NCBI GenBank assembly: GCA_025350695.1
Contig: JANXXI010000134.1
Location: 1 to 50,652 of the forward strand
Direction of reading: 5' to 3'
Source: Acidobacteriota bacterium
GTDB taxonomy: Bacteria; Acidobacteriota; Terriglobia; Bryobacterales; Bryobacteraceae
Length of the DNA stretch: 50,652 nucleotides
Shown in pieces: positions 33,995 to 43,243 of the stretch. Positions within the stretch are counted from its first letter, which is position 1, and each line of letters starts with the position of its first letter. Position numbers and translations under genes: made by a program. The notes beneath the pieces were generated by a model that saw only the letters and a list, made by a program, of their open reading frames with translations, searched no databases and had not been told where the DNA came from.

Positions 33995-34736
33995 GGCGCC
34001 ATTTTGACTGCAGAACTTCTGGGGAAAGCCGTTCGGCTTGCCGGTTCGCCTAGTCTGCGTGGCGTGATGGGCCGCGCTTTTAAGCCAAACGCCGATTAGT
34101 CCCGTCACCACGTAAGCGGTATGATTTCTGGGGCGGGCGAAACGAGGCTCACCATTTCCATACCGTGCGTCGCTTCCGTCGAAACGCCCTTAGTTCTATT
34201 ACGTAAAACTTCCCTTGGCGAAGCCCTCAACCGGGGCAGCGCGCCGGTCGAATTTGGCTTTTGGCAGAGCCGCTTGTAAACCCCAGCCATGGCGCCGACG
34301 TCGCAAATGATGCGCCCGGCCTAGGCTCCTACCAGAAAGCCACTCATAGAATTTCAGAACATGCTGCATTTGGCTGCCTGCTCTGTGGGCAAAATTTGGT
34401 TGGGCACGGTTGTGTATTGCTGGTTTGGGACCGATTCCACAACCGCCGGCGGCTGGCGCAGGTTCATTTCAAGATCATTGCGGTCACGGCAGCCGTTCTT
34501 GGCCCGACTAATTTATGTATTCGCCTCAATCCTTGAATAACGGAAGCTGCCGCCGCGGCTACGGGATGCTTAGCTCTCTTTGAATCAAGCCGGTTGCAGT
34601 CTTCGTGGCATTGGAGACGGGTTACTTCACAGGCCCACAACGTGGCGCTTTTTCGGTCCTGCAGGAGTTGATCTTGAAAGCATCCTCGAAGTGGGCGTTC
34701 TACGGAAGGCCGGGCACGGATGGACGGGTATAACAC
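33995..34736. other. 742-bp region without intact genes
   Basis: No supported gene. A plus-strand frame that is open from inside the repeat edge reads ILTAELLGKAVRLAG...MGRAF to a TAG at 34097-34099, and may be the 3' tail of a gene cut by the repeat insertion. Several 60-90 codon frames elsewhere show no known motifs. It looks like eroded sequence at an insertion hot spot. Confidence 0.55.
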
Positions 34737-35222
34737 TCATGCTCTTGAGCGCCAAAAGGGAACCAGCTTCCAGGCGGAGAATCCCGCGATCGCGGCAAAG
34801 AGGCTGAGACTTGCCACGATTACCTTATTCCTGGTCGACCGTGGGAGTTGGCGTGCATCCACCGGCAGTTCGGATTTCCAACTAGCTTTGATTGCTAGTT
34901 CGACGCTGGCCGGAGAAAGCCGACGGGCGCGATTGTCAACATCGACCCAGATTTTGCCCGGCTCGACTAGAGTCGCCTTGATGAAACCGTCGGCCTGAAA
35001 ATCTGTCTGCCCCAGGATGTCGCCGCTTGGAACCTTGCGGAGGATCACCTTTACCTTGCCGTTCTTTTCTTCCACTTTGAAGTTGAGGTTGAGAGACGTT
35101 TGGGGAGCGGGGACGTCGAACGGCATTCGCACGATTTTTGAGGCCCCAACCGGTACGACCTTGTCGAAGATGGTGGCCTTTTGGATTTGGCTCATTAACA
35201 GGAAGGCAAGTGGCAGGATCAT
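34737..35222 (-). CDS. Hypothetical secreted protein with C-terminal membrane anchor
   Basis: A 161-residue protein with a hydrophobic N-terminus (MILPLAFLLM), a beta-rich middle with repeated V/K strands (ASKIVRMPFDVP, KVKVILRKVPSG), and one membrane helix near the end (VIVASLSLFAAIAGFSAW) followed by positive charge. It overlaps the amidohydrolase stop by four bases (ATGA), so it is the second gene of that transcript. I do not recognise the family. The strand pattern suggests a small beta-sandwich displayed outside the membrane. Confidence 0.65.
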   Translation of the reverse strand: MILPLAFLLMSQIQKATIFDKVVPVGASKIVRMPFDVPAPQTSLNLNFKVEEKNGKVKVILRKVPSGDILGQTDFQADGFIKATLVEPGKIWVDVDNRARRLSPASVELAIKASWKSELPVDARQLPRSTRNKVIVASLSLFAAIAGFSAWKLVPFWRSRA

Positions 35223-36838
35223 TTGGCTTCGTATCGAACCTTTCCACCGACGACGGTCATTTTCACTTTAACTTTTGGCAGCGCCGATTCGGGCATCATC
35301 ATGATGTCCCCGTCAAGAATTATGAAATCGGCTAGTTTGCCGGCTTCAAGGGAACCTTTTTGTTTTTCTTCAAAAGCCGCGTGGGCTCCTCCGATGGTCC
35401 AACTTTCCAAAGCCTGCTCGCGGGTGAGTTTTTGATCGGGACGCCAGCCGCCTTCCGGTTTCCCCTGAAGATCCCGGCGGGTTACGGCGGCGTAAAAGCC
35501 GAGCATTGGGTTCGGTTCTTCCACCGGGAAATCGGAGCCATTGGCGATGGGGATGGCGAGCTTGAGGAAGCGCTGGGGTGCATAGGCCCCGGCGATACGA
35601 TCTGGACCGAGACGGGCTTGGGCCCAACGCATGTCACTTGTGGCGTGGGTGGATTGGATGGACGCGATGACTCCGTATTTTTGGAAGAGAGCGTAATCGG
35701 GCAGGGCGACCGCCTGGGCGTGTTCGATGCGGAAGCGCTTGTTATTCGCACCTTGAAGAACGACCCCGTAGGCATCGAGCACAGTGCGGTTGGCCTTATC
35801 GCCGATGGCGTGGGTGTTGACTTGGAAACCTGCCTTCACGGCTGCCGTAGCGACGCGCTCTATGTCGGATTGTTTCAGCATCATCAAGCCTGAGTTCGTT
35901 TTGTCGTCGGAGTAGGGTTGCCAGAAAGCGGCTCCGCGGGAACCCATGGCTCCATCGGCCATCAACTTGATGCTGCGGACGGTGAGGAAGTCTCCAACTT
36001 CGGGACCTGATTTCAAGTAGCGCTGCCAGAGGGCTCCTTCGCCGCCGATCATGGCGTAGATCCTCAGGGGAAGCTTTCCTTCGGCGATCAATTCCTTGTA
36101 CGCCGCTATTTCCTTTTCGCCGACTCCCGCGTCGTGGACAGTTGTGAGGCCAAGGTGCGCGCATTCCTCGGCGGCCAGCAGCAGGCGGCGCTTTACGGTT
36201 TCCTTGGAAGCTTCCGGGATGATGCGGCCAACTAAGCCTTGCGCCCTGTCGATCAGGATGCCGGTGGGATTTCCGGCGTCGTCGTGAACGATTTTTCCGC
36301 CTGCGGGGTCAGGCGTTTGGGCGGTGATCTTTGCCAGATTGAGGGCTTTGCGATTAACCCAGCTGGCGTGGCCGTCAACCCGTGTAAGGTAGACCGGGTG
36401 GTTTGGGGTGACGGCGGTTAGAGCTTCATGGGTAGGAAACTGACCGCCCCAATTAGTTTGGTCCCAGCTCCGGCCGATGATCCATTCCCCGGCGGGAAGT
36501 TTTCCGGCTCGGGCGGCGACGGTGTTCGCGATCTCGGCGACGGTGGCAGTGTGGCGAAAATCGAAGGTCTCCATTTGGCCGCCGAGACCTAGCATGTGGA
36601 CGTGGGAATCGATTAACCCGGGGATGACGGTGGCCCCGGCGGCGTTGATGACACGGGTGTTAGGGCCAATGTGTGCTTGAACATTTTCGCCGATGGCGAG
36701 GATTCGTCCAGCAGCCACGGCTAGCGCTTTGGCCTGGGGTTGGCCAAGGTTCATAGTACGAATGTTGGCATTCACGACCACCATATCCGCCGTCTGGGCC
36801 AGTGCTAAACCCTGAAACAACGCTAAAATGAAGAACAT
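35219..36838 (-). CDS. Secreted amidohydrolase family protein (YtcJ-like)
   Basis: A ~539-residue amidohydrolase of the YtcJ/imidazolonepropionase-like group. The signal peptide follows ATG 36838 (MFFILALFQGLALAQ). Metal-binding motif: GLIDSHVHMLGLGG; further His/Asp in TTVHDAG, QVNTHAIGDKANR and IANGSDFPVE. The longer frame up to 36943 runs across the start of the divergent DoxX-like gene and lacks a signal peptide at its start, so the internal ATG is preferred. Its start region overlaps that of the divergent gene. Substrate unknown; family members cleave amides or esters of small cyclic compounds. Confidence 0.9.
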   Translation of the reverse strand: MFFILALFQGLALAQTADMVVVNANIRTMNLGQPQAKALAVAAGRILAIGENVQAHIGPNTRVINAAGATVIPGLIDSHVHMLGLGGQMETFDFRHTATVAEIANTVAARAGKLPAGEWIIGRSWDQTNWGGQFPTHEALTAVTPNHPVYLTRVDGHASWVNRKALNLAKITAQTPDPAGGKIVHDDAGNPTGILIDRAQGLVGRIIPEASKETVKRRLLLAAEECAHLGLTTVHDAGVGEKEIAAYKELIAEGKLPLRIYAMIGGEGALWQRYLKSGPEVGDFLTVRSIKLMADGAMGSRGAAFWQPYSDDKTNSGLMMLKQSDIERVATAAVKAGFQVNTHAIGDKANRTVLDAYGVVLQGANNKRFRIEHAQAVALPDYALFQKYGVIASIQSTHATSDMRWAQARLGPDRIAGAYAPQRFLKLAIPIANGSDFPVEEPNPMLGFYAAVTRRDLQGKPEGGWRPDQKLTREQALESWTIGGAHAAFEEKQKGSLEAGKLADFIILDGDIMMMPESALPKVKVKMTVVGGKVRYEAK

Positions 36839-37757
36839 GGAAGACAGTATGGCACAGAGCCCCGGGTTGGCAGAATTGGAATTGCCCGCCTGGAAGAATT
36901 GGATTGCGATTATTAGCGGTGTGTTGCTGGCGATCATCTTCATCGGCGCGGGACTTTATAAGATGACGGGACCGTATGAGGCAGCGGCTCGCATGCGGAA
37001 TGCGCTTGTACCGGGATCACTTAGCTTGTTCACCGCGGTGAGTTTTGGGTTGGCGGAAACCTTTGCAGGGATTTTGCTGCTGATTCCATCCATGCGGCGA
37101 TTGGGTGGTTGGTTGACTGCTTTGATGCTGATCGCTTTCATGGTTTTCATTGGTGTGAACTATACGGCGCTGCAGGGTGCGGATTGCACCTGTTTCCCTT
37201 GGTTGAAGCGCGCGATTGGGCCGGGATTTTTTATCGGTGATGGTGTGATGCTGCTGTTGGCCGTTCTGACTGTTGTTTATTCGAAGCCCAGTGCGAATTT
37301 GAAGCAGGCGGGGATGATTCTTGGCGCCGTGGGATTGTGCGCAGCGATCGCGTTTGGTTTGAACAATGCGCGGCAATCGGGCACGATGGCGCCGGAAAAA
37401 ATCACGGTGGATGGCAAACCGACTTCGTTGCATGAGGGGAAGATTTTTCTCTACTTCTTTGATCCCGAATGTTCGCATTGTGACGCGGCGGCGCGGCGGT
37501 TGGCGAAACACACCTGGAACGATGTGAAAATTATTGGACTGCCGTCAAGAGTTCCGCAGTTTGGAGCGTACTTCATGACTTCCACTAATCTGAAGGGGCT
37601 CTTGTCGCCGAATCACAACGACCTGAAAAAAGTATTTCCGTTTGGTGACCCACCTTATGCGGTACCGCTATTGAACGGACGGCAACAGGCTGCGCTTTCG
37701 CAGTTTGATGGGGTGGAGCCGGAAGCTACGCTGCGGAAGCTCGGGTTTATTCAGTAG
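36828..37757 (+). CDS. DoxX/MauE membrane protein fused to thioredoxin-like domain
   Basis: A ~309-residue protein. The N-terminal ~175 residues hold four or five membrane helices of the DoxX/MauE type, with a Cys pair CTC at ~120-122. The C-terminal ~120 residues look like a thioredoxin fold: FLYFFDPECSHCDAAARRL with CSHC at 215-218 and a late cis-Pro-like YAVPLL. The design suggests a quinone- or membrane-linked thiol redox carrier facing outside. The start could be 36828, 36837 or 36849, all overlapping the opposite amidohydrolase start. Confidence 0.85.
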   Translation: MKNMEDSMAQSPGLAELELPAWKNWIAIISGVLLAIIFIGAGLYKMTGPYEAAARMRNALVPGSLSLFTAVSFGLAETFAGILLLIPSMRRLGGWLTALMLIAFMVFIGVNYTALQGADCTCFPWLKRAIGPGFFIGDGVMLLLAVLTVVYSKPSANLKQAGMILGAVGLCAAIAFGLNNARQSGTMAPEKITVDGKPTSLHEGKIFLYFFDPECSHCDAAARRLAKHTWNDVKIIGLPSRVPQFGAYFMTSTNLKGLLSPNHNDLKKVFPFGDPPYAVPLLNGRQQAALSQFDGVEPEATLRKLGFIQ

Positions 37758-37796
37758 CTGCGGAATTCCGCTACGAGCATTAAGGGCTCCTGGGCA

Positions 37797-37835
37797 GCGC
37801 GACTTTTTTGAGTCGCGCGCCGGTCTCGGACCGGC
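37797..37835 (+). repeat. Tandem GC-rich hairpins before aldo/keto reductase
   Basis: Two adjoining perfect inverted repeats: GCGCGACT/AGTCGCGC (37797-37804, 37811-37818, six-base T-rich loop) and GCCGGTC/GACCGGC (37819-37825, 37829-37835). The first could end transcription of the DoxX-like gene only if the loop T-run is used, which is atypical. Same layout as the pair at 25102-25139. Confidence 0.55.
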
Positions 37836-37872
37836 CCCACTGTCGGCCTATAGGGGATAATAGATCTCACAC

Positions 37873-38922
37873 ATGATCAAAGGTTTTTCGACGCCGGAAG
37901 GCACGTCCCGATTTGCGTCCCGATTTCCGGGGCATCAAAAGAATGGATTTTTCCGCGAAACTCCGCAACGCACGTTGTCGGCTATCGGCATTGGCACCTA
38001 TCTTGGTGGAATGGATGAGGCGGCGGACCGCGGCTACGAAGCTTCCGTTGAGGCGGCGATTCAGGGTGGCGTGAACGTGATTGACACTTCACTGAACTAT
38101 CGCAATCAACGTTCGGAAAAGAATATCGGGGCGGCTTTGGCGCGGATGAACGCGACGGGTCAGCTACAGCGGGATGAGATTCTGGTTTGCACTAAAGCTG
38201 GCTATTTGGTTCCCAATGCGATTCCATCGGTGCCCTTAAAGAGTGGCGAACTGGTGGCGAATGTACACTCGATGGCTCCCGAGTTTCTTGAGGATCAATT
38301 GGAGCGGAGCCGTCAGAATTTAGGACTGGAAACTATCGACGTCTACTATCTGCACAATCCGGAGACGCAGTTCAAACACTTTTCGGAAGACGAATTCTAC
38401 CAACGAGTGCACGTCGCATTTGAGCAGATGGAGAAGTTTTGCGAACAAGGCAAGATTGCCTATTACGGTATTGCGACTTGGGATGGACTGCGCAAGGATC
38501 GACAACTTTCGTTGGAGCATTTTACCCAAGTAGCGTTGGAGGTGGGTGGGCCTCTACATCACTTCCGATTTGCGCAGATGCCCTTGAATCTGGCGATGAC
38601 CGAGGCGTTTAGTTTGCCGACGCAGAGTCTTTCGACGATACCCACCAACGCGCTGCACTGCGCGGGCCGCATGGGGTTGACGGCCATCGGATCAGCCAGC
38701 ATTATGCAGAGTCGGCTGGCGAGCGGATTGCCGGACCATGTCCGGCAGAAGCTTGGCATGGAGACCGATGCGCAGCGGGCACTCCAATTTAGCCGCAGCA
38801 CGCCTGGAATGATTGTTTCGCTGGCTGGCATGAGCAATCCGGCGCACGTGACGGAGAATCTGGCGCTGGCGACTGTGCCGGTTACCGAGCCCGAAAAATA
38901 CTTCAAACTCTTCGTTCAATAA
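37873..38922 (+). CDS. Aldo/keto reductase family protein
   Basis: A 349-residue (beta/alpha)8 barrel oxidoreductase. Catalytic residues: Asp and Tyr in NVIDTSLNYRNQRSEKNIGAAL, Lys in ILVCTKAGY, His in VYYLHNPE. The C-terminal NADPH-binding pattern is weaker, with SLAGMSNPAHVTENLA matching the usual end. There is an extra N-terminal stretch (~35 residues) before the first strand. It ends 1 bp before the UvrC-like gene, so they probably share a transcript. Substrate unknown. Confidence 0.88.
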   Translation: MIKGFSTPEGTSRFASRFPGHQKNGFFRETPQRTLSAIGIGTYLGGMDEAADRGYEASVEAAIQGGVNVIDTSLNYRNQRSEKNIGAALARMNATGQLQRDEILVCTKAGYLVPNAIPSVPLKSGELVANVHSMAPEFLEDQLERSRQNLGLETIDVYYLHNPETQFKHFSEDEFYQRVHVAFEQMEKFCEQGKIAYYGIATWDGLRKDRQLSLEHFTQVALEVGGPLHHFRFAQMPLNLAMTEAFSLPTQSLSTIPTNALHCAGRMGLTAIGSASIMQSRLASGLPDHVRQKLGMETDAQRALQFSRSTPGMIVSLAGMSNPAHVTENLALATVPVTEPEKYFKLFVQ

Positions 38923-38923
38923 C

Positions 38924-40057
38924 ATGACGATTCCTGATCCGGTGAGGCTGCAGTGGGAAACTTCAGAGGAACTGGATGTGCTGCTGGCCGCGCTCGACAA
39001 CCTGCCGGCAGTTTACTGTATTGAAGTGCCCAATGGGCACCCGCTGATTGGCCGGACGACTGTGCTGAAGCGCCGGCTGAATCGGTTGCTTGGTGTTAGG
39101 GAAGGGCAGCAGCCATCCCGGATGTTGACGGTGCGGGGGCTGGCGAACGGGGCTAGCTATTGGCCGGTTTTGTCGCGCCTGGAATCTTCGCTGGCTTTCT
39201 TTGCCGTCGCCCGGCGTTATTATCCAAACACTTATCGCAAACTGACTAATTTGCGATTTCCCAGCTATGTGCGGCTGATCCTGAATAATCCGTTTCCGAG
39301 GACTCAGGTGACAACGCAGATGCGGGTTACTGGTGGCCTGCTGTACGGGCCGTTTCGGAACCGAGTTTCGGCTGAGGAATTTGAACGCTCCGTGTTGGAG
39401 CTATTTCAACTGCGAAGGTGTCAGGAGGATCTGGCTCCGCACGCTGAGCACCCGGGATGCATCTATGGCGAAATGGGTTTGTGTTTGCGACCCTGCCAGG
39501 AAGTGGTTGGCGCGGCGGAGTATGCAACGGAGGCGGCCCGTGTTGAAAGTTTTTTCCGGACTAATGGGGAAAGCCTTGTGGAAAGTCTAGAGGCGCAGCG
39601 AGCCAGGCTGAGCCAGGATATGGATTTTGAGCAGGCGGCGCGAGTGCATAAGCGTCTGGAGAAAGTCCGCGAAGTTGCGAAACAGCGAGATCCCTTGGCT
39701 GCCAGTTTGGATCATCAATTCGGGGTGGCTGTAAATCGGTCATTGGAGCAAAACTCCGTGCAGTTGCGGTTTCTGTGGGATGGCGCTTGGCGGGAGCGAA
39801 TTGACTTCCGATTGGATGTTGTGGAGGGGCGGCCCGTCTCTTTGGATCTGCGTTTGCGGGAAGTCGTGGAGCGGCTTTCGAGGGGGCGTGCGACGGTTGC
39901 GGAGAAGCACGAACATTTGGCGCTTTTGTGGCGGTGGTATTATTCGAGTTTTCGGGATGGCGAGTGGCTTGGCTTTGAGAGCCCGAGCACGATTCCATAT
40001 AGGCGCATTGTGAATGCGATAAGCCGCGTCTTGAATCCTCAGGGGACGGGGGCTTAG
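38924..40057 (+). CDS. UvrC-like protein lacking the C-terminal nuclease
   Basis: A 377-residue protein that follows the N-terminal half of UvrC. A GIY-YIG-like region is visible (LPAVYCIEVPNGHPLIGRTTVLKRRLN), but the Gly and the first Tyr signature are changed (AVY, LIG), so catalysis is doubtful although the Arg remains. A Cys cluster at residues 166, 179, 187 and 191 (CIYGEMGLCLRPC) matches the UvrC iron-sulfur site, and a UVR helical motif follows at ~223-255. The RNase H-like 5' nuclease and HhH domains are absent. It may act as a regulator or partner in nucleotide excision repair; not the main UvrC. Confidence 0.82.
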   Translation: MTIPDPVRLQWETSEELDVLLAALDNLPAVYCIEVPNGHPLIGRTTVLKRRLNRLLGVREGQQPSRMLTVRGLANGASYWPVLSRLESSLAFFAVARRYYPNTYRKLTNLRFPSYVRLILNNPFPRTQVTTQMRVTGGLLYGPFRNRVSAEEFERSVLELFQLRRCQEDLAPHAEHPGCIYGEMGLCLRPCQEVVGAAEYATEAARVESFFRTNGESLVESLEAQRARLSQDMDFEQAARVHKRLEKVREVAKQRDPLAASLDHQFGVAVNRSLEQNSVQLRFLWDGAWRERIDFRLDVVEGRPVSLDLRLREVVERLSRGRATVAEKHEHLALLWRWYYSSFRDGEWLGFESPSTIPYRRIVNAISRVLNPQGTGA

Positions 40058-40085
40058 GCGGCTTTCGAAGCTGGTTCCGATACCT

Positions 40086-40117
40086 GCGCAGTCGGGCCGG
40101 GGGGCCCTCCGCCGACC
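40086..40117 (+). repeat. Short GC-rich intergenic repeat, copy B
   Basis: GCGCAGTCGGGCC plus GGGGGGCCCTCCGCCGACC, related to the block after the amidase gene (10213-10250). It is 28 bp after the UvrC-like stop. Followed within 30 bp by another small hairpin (GGGGG/CCCC) and TTTTT, which might act as a terminator for that gene. Confidence 0.5.
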
Positions 40118-40174
40118 AGGGGGTTCGCCCCACCACGAACCTTTTTCTTGAGAGTTCAGGAGATTTCCTGAGTT

Positions 40175-42112
40175 CTAGTCTTCGTCGTTTTGAGAGGCTA
40201 AGCGGGTTAGTACCGACATGTCCTCAAGCGTTGTTACGTCGCCGCCCACGGAATTGGATGTCACGATTTCACGCAACAGCCTTCGCATTATTTTTCCGCT
40301 GCGCGTTTTTGGAAGGGCCTCCGTAAAGCGGATTTCTTCCGGACGCGCGAATGGGCCGATTTCGTGCGCCACCCACTGCCTCAGTTCCTTACCCAACTCG
40401 TCGTGGTTTTGTGTAACGCCTTTCTTCAAAGTTACGAAGCAGCATACGGCCTGGCCAGAAATCTCATGGGGTTTACCGACTACCGCGGCTTCGGCCACAT
40501 GCGGATGCCTAACCAGAGCGGATTCCACTTCCATCGTGCTTAGCCTATGGCCGCTGACATTCATGACGTCATCAACGCGTCCGAGTATCCAGTAGTAACC
40601 GTCCTTATCGCGGCGGGCTGCGTCACCGGTGAAGTAGATTCCGGGCAGCTTGCTCCAATAGGCTTCTTTGTAACGCTCCGGATCGCCCCACAGAGTGCGC
40701 AACATGCTTGGCCAGGGCGTCTTTAGAATCAGGTAACCCTCATTGCCATCGGGCACTGGATTCCCTTTCAGGTCCACGATTTCCGGAACAACCCCGGGCA
40801 TTGGGAGAGTTCCCGAGCCAGGCTTTAAGGGGACGGCTCCGGGCATGGGCGCAATCATGATCGCCCCGGTTTCTGTTTGCCACCATGTGTCCACAATTGG
40901 GCAACGGCTCTTGCCGATCACGCGATGATACCATTCCCAAGCTGCTGGATTAATCGGTTCGCCAACACTGCCCAGTAATCGAAGGCTGGTAAGATCGTGC
41001 GCGTTGGGCCAATGATCGCCTTGGCGGATAAGCGCCCGAATGGCCGTGGGGGAAGTGTAAAAGATGCTGATTTTGTATTTATCGACGATGCGCCACCAGC
41101 GGTCAAACGCCGGCGTGTCCGGAGCGCCTTCGTACATAATGTTGGTCGCTCCCACGCCGAGCGGCCCGTAAACAACATAGCTGTGGCCGGTGACCCAACC
41201 GATGTCGGCCGAACACCAATACGTGTCTTGCTCCTTCATATCGAAAACCCACTTCACGGTCATCGAGGCTTGCAGAAGGTATCCGGCGGTGGTGTGCAAG
41301 ATTCCCTTCGGTTTGCCGGTTGTGCCGGAGGTGTAGAGGACGTACAGGGGATGTTCGCTATCGAGTTGTTCGGCGGGGCAATCCTCGCTGACGCCTTCAT
41401 CCAGATCATGCCACCAATGATCGCGGTGTGGATCCATGATTACCGCCGACCCGGTGCGCTTGTAGACAATCACGTTGGTGACCGAGGGGCAATCTTTGAC
41501 CGCTTCATCGACGGCGTCCTTCAAGCGAACTTCCTTTGCACGGCGCCAGCCGCCATCGGAGGTGATCACTACCTGGGCATTCAAATCCTGGATGCGCGTC
41601 TTTAGCGCTTCCGCCGAAAAGCCGCCGAACACAACCGAATGGGTGACGCCGATGCGCGCACAGGCCAGCATGGCGATGGCGGCTTCGGGGATCATCGGCA
41701 TATAGATGATGGACCGATCACCCGCTTTAAGGCCTCTGCCTTTCAGCACGTTGGCGAAGCGGCAGACAAGGCGGTGCAATTCCTGGTAGGTGATGATGCG
41801 CTGGTCGCCGGGTTCGCCCTCGAAAATGATGGCTGCTTTATTCCTGCGCGGTGTGGTGAGGTGACGATCAACGCAGTTGTAGCAGACGTTGGTCTTGCCG
41901 CCGACGAACCATTTGGCGAATGGCGCGTTTGTCCAATCGAGAACCTGATCGAACTTCTTGAACCAATGTATTTCCTTTTCGGCAAGTTCGCCCCAGAACT
42001 TTTCGGGATCATCGAGGGCTTGCTGGTAGAGGGCTTGATAGCCTTCCATGCCTTTTACGTTGGCTTGCGCCACGAATTCGGCGCTGGGCGGGTAGATCGC
42101 TTCTTGACTCAT
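40175..42112 (-). CDS. acsA: Acetyl-CoA synthetase
   Basis: A 645-residue ANL enzyme activating acetate to acetyl-CoA via acetyl-AMP. The ATP loop [15 protein letters not shown], the acetate-pocket region [11 protein letters not shown], the hinge [16 protein letters not shown] and the C-terminal acetylation site [15 protein letters not shown] are all present; the length is that of Acs. The catalytic Lys in RSGKIMRR is the usual target of reversible acetylation. It stands alone on the minus strand, opposite the UvrC-like gene's 3' end. Confidence 0.95.
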   Translation of the reverse strand: MSQEAIYPPSAEFVAQANVKGMEGYQALYQQALDDPEKFWGELAEKEIHWFKKFDQVLDWTNAPFAKWFVGGKTNVCYNCVDRHLTTPRRNKAAIIFEGEPGDQRIITYQELHRLVCRFANVLKGRGLKAGDRSIIYMPMIPEAAIAMLACARIGVTHSVVFGGFSAEALKTRIQDLNAQVVITSDGGWRRAKEVRLKDAVDEAVKDCPSVTNVIVYKRTGSAVIMDPHRDHWWHDLDEGVSEDCPAEQLDSEHPLYVLYTSGTTGKPKGILHTTAGYLLQASMTVKWVFDMKEQDTYWCSADIGWVTGHSYVVYGPLGVGATNIMYEGAPDTPAFDRWWRIVDKYKISIFYTSPTAIRALIRQGDHWPNAHDLTSLRLLGSVGEPINPAAWEWYHRVIGKSRCPIVDTWWQTETGAIMIAPMPGAVPLKPGSGTLPMPGVVPEIVDLKGNPVPDGNEGYLILKTPWPSMLRTLWGDPERYKEAYWSKLPGIYFTGDAARRDKDGYYWILGRVDDVMNVSGHRLSTMEVESALVRHPHVAEAAVVGKPHEISGQAVCCFVTLKKGVTQNHDELGKELRQWVAHEIGPFARPEEIRFTEALPKTRSGKIMRRLLREIVTSNSVGGDVTTLEDMSVLTRLASQNDED

Positions 42113-42221
42113 CGGTTATTGATTGGCTCAGGGGTCATTCTAGCAAGTTGGGTGGCTGTGGCGCAGGTAGAAATCGCCCGGCGGATGATCAGGCAGGACT
42201 TGTTCAGGCACTAAATCCATT

Positions 42222-42608
42222 CTACCCATGGCGGGCGGACCGGCGAACTCGAATGCGCTGCTCATCAATTATGATTAGACTTCCGGCTATCTCTGTTTCA
42301 GCCACTTCCCGGAACAACCGCTCAAGGGCTCTCTCCGCCTGTTCAACTGTGGTTGGCCAGACACTAAGCCTGAAAACGCCAGCATGTGAACCAACCGGAA
42401 ACATCCGGGCATCGGCGAAATCCTCATCGAAAGTAATGATGATCCAGCCATCAGGTTGTGCCCATGTCAATATCGCCGAATCGGATGCGCCCCAAAGCCC
42501 CACCTCACTTACATGCATGGTCTCCCATCCCGGTTTCAAACGCCGCAAAAATGTGCACAGTTGCTTAGGCGCGTTTTGATCAAGCAAAAGCTTCAAGCTA
42601 ACTCGCAA
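42222..42608 (-). CDS. DUF5615 PIN-like toxin
   Basis: A 128-residue small PIN-like protein of the DUF5615 family. The acidic residues expected at the active site appear in KLLLDQNAP (Asp), VGLWGASDSAILTWA (Asp) and ITFDEDFADAR (Asp/Glu). Its start overlaps the DUF433 gene's 3' end by 11 bp. DUF433/DUF5615 pairs are annotated as a VapBC-like toxin-antitoxin module, with this protein the probable ribonuclease. Location is between acsA and the cupin gene. Confidence 0.85.
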   Translation of the reverse strand: MRVSLKLLLDQNAPKQLCTFLRRLKPGWETMHVSEVGLWGASDSAILTWAQPDGWIIITFDEDFADARMFPVGSHAGVFRLSVWPTTVEQAERALERLFREVAETEIAGSLIIIDEQRIRVRRSARHG

Positions 42609-42798
42609 TTACTTGGTCTTCATCAATGACCTTTGCAGCGTACTCAAGGGCCCCGTTAACACTTTCTCGCGAAAGCTCAGGATAACAATCAAGGATCTTT
42701 TCGATGGAATAACCCCCGGCGATCATGCCCAAAATATTTCTGACCATAATTCGTGTTCCTCGAATCACGGGCTTTCCGCTACAAACGGCAGGGTTCAC
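42598..42798 (-). CDS. DUF433 antitoxin
   Basis: A 66-residue DUF433 protein: the diagnostic NPAVCSGKPVIRGTRIMV, then GGYSIEKILDCYPELSRESV forming a helix-turn-helix-like fold. The start is GTG 42798 because a stop lies four codons upstream in frame; this trims the usual first strand slightly. DUF433 proteins bind DNA and neutralise the DUF5615 partner. It is first in a two-gene operon, divergent from the cupin gene. Confidence 0.85.
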   Translation of the reverse strand: MNPAVCSGKPVIRGTRIMVRNILGMIAGGYSIEKILDCYPELSRESVNGALEYAAKVIDEDQVIAS

Positions 42799-42887
42799 TT
42801 CGACTAGCTAGGCTCATGGAAACCTCCAACCTTGTATTTTTATCCTACCTGCTATCATTGGGGCGGAGGGAACTCTACTTAAAAACA

Positions 42888-43226
42888 ATGCCAAATTACG
42901 ACATTTACGACAACCTCGCGACAGTCGGCGAAATCCCCTCAAGCGGTGTAATCAGCCGCGTGATCCATGACGACGCTAGCGCGAAAGTTATCCGTATCGT
43001 CATCGCCGCTGGGTCGCTGTTGAAGGAGCATAAAGCCCCGTATCCCGGATTTATCCGTGTCGTAGCGGGTTCGGCGATTTTCAAAACAGAAGGCAAAGAG
43101 CACGCCGTTAACACCGGCACGTTGATTCGCATGGATAAAGATTTGGTTCATTCGGTTCATGCGGAGACGACGACGATCCTCATTGTCATTCTGCAAAAAA
43201 CGGCCATCCAAACCCCTGCGGCCTGA
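42888..43226 (+). CDS. Small cupin protein
   Basis: A 112-residue single-domain cupin. The two motif regions are GSLLKEHKAPYPGFIRVVAGSAIF (motif 1-like) and KDLVHSVHAETTTILIVIL (motif 2-like) with His residues for a metal. The ATG at 42888 is preferred since the longer frame lacks cupin character. Followed 17 bp later by the XylA-like gene. Function within the cupin superfamily cannot be assigned; sugar or nitrogen-compound binding are common. Confidence 0.8.
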   Translation: MPNYDIYDNLATVGEIPSSGVISRVIHDDASAKVIRIVIAAGSLLKEHKAPYPGFIRVVAGSAIFKTEGKEHAVNTGTLIRMDKDLVHSVHAETTTILIVILQKTAIQTPAA

Positions 43227-43243
43227 GCTATGCTAAGAGGTTC

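Noticed and set aside
33995-34736. Several 60-90 codon frames on both strands
   Set aside because: None shows a recognisable domain, signal peptide or consistent start; listed only as an eroded region.
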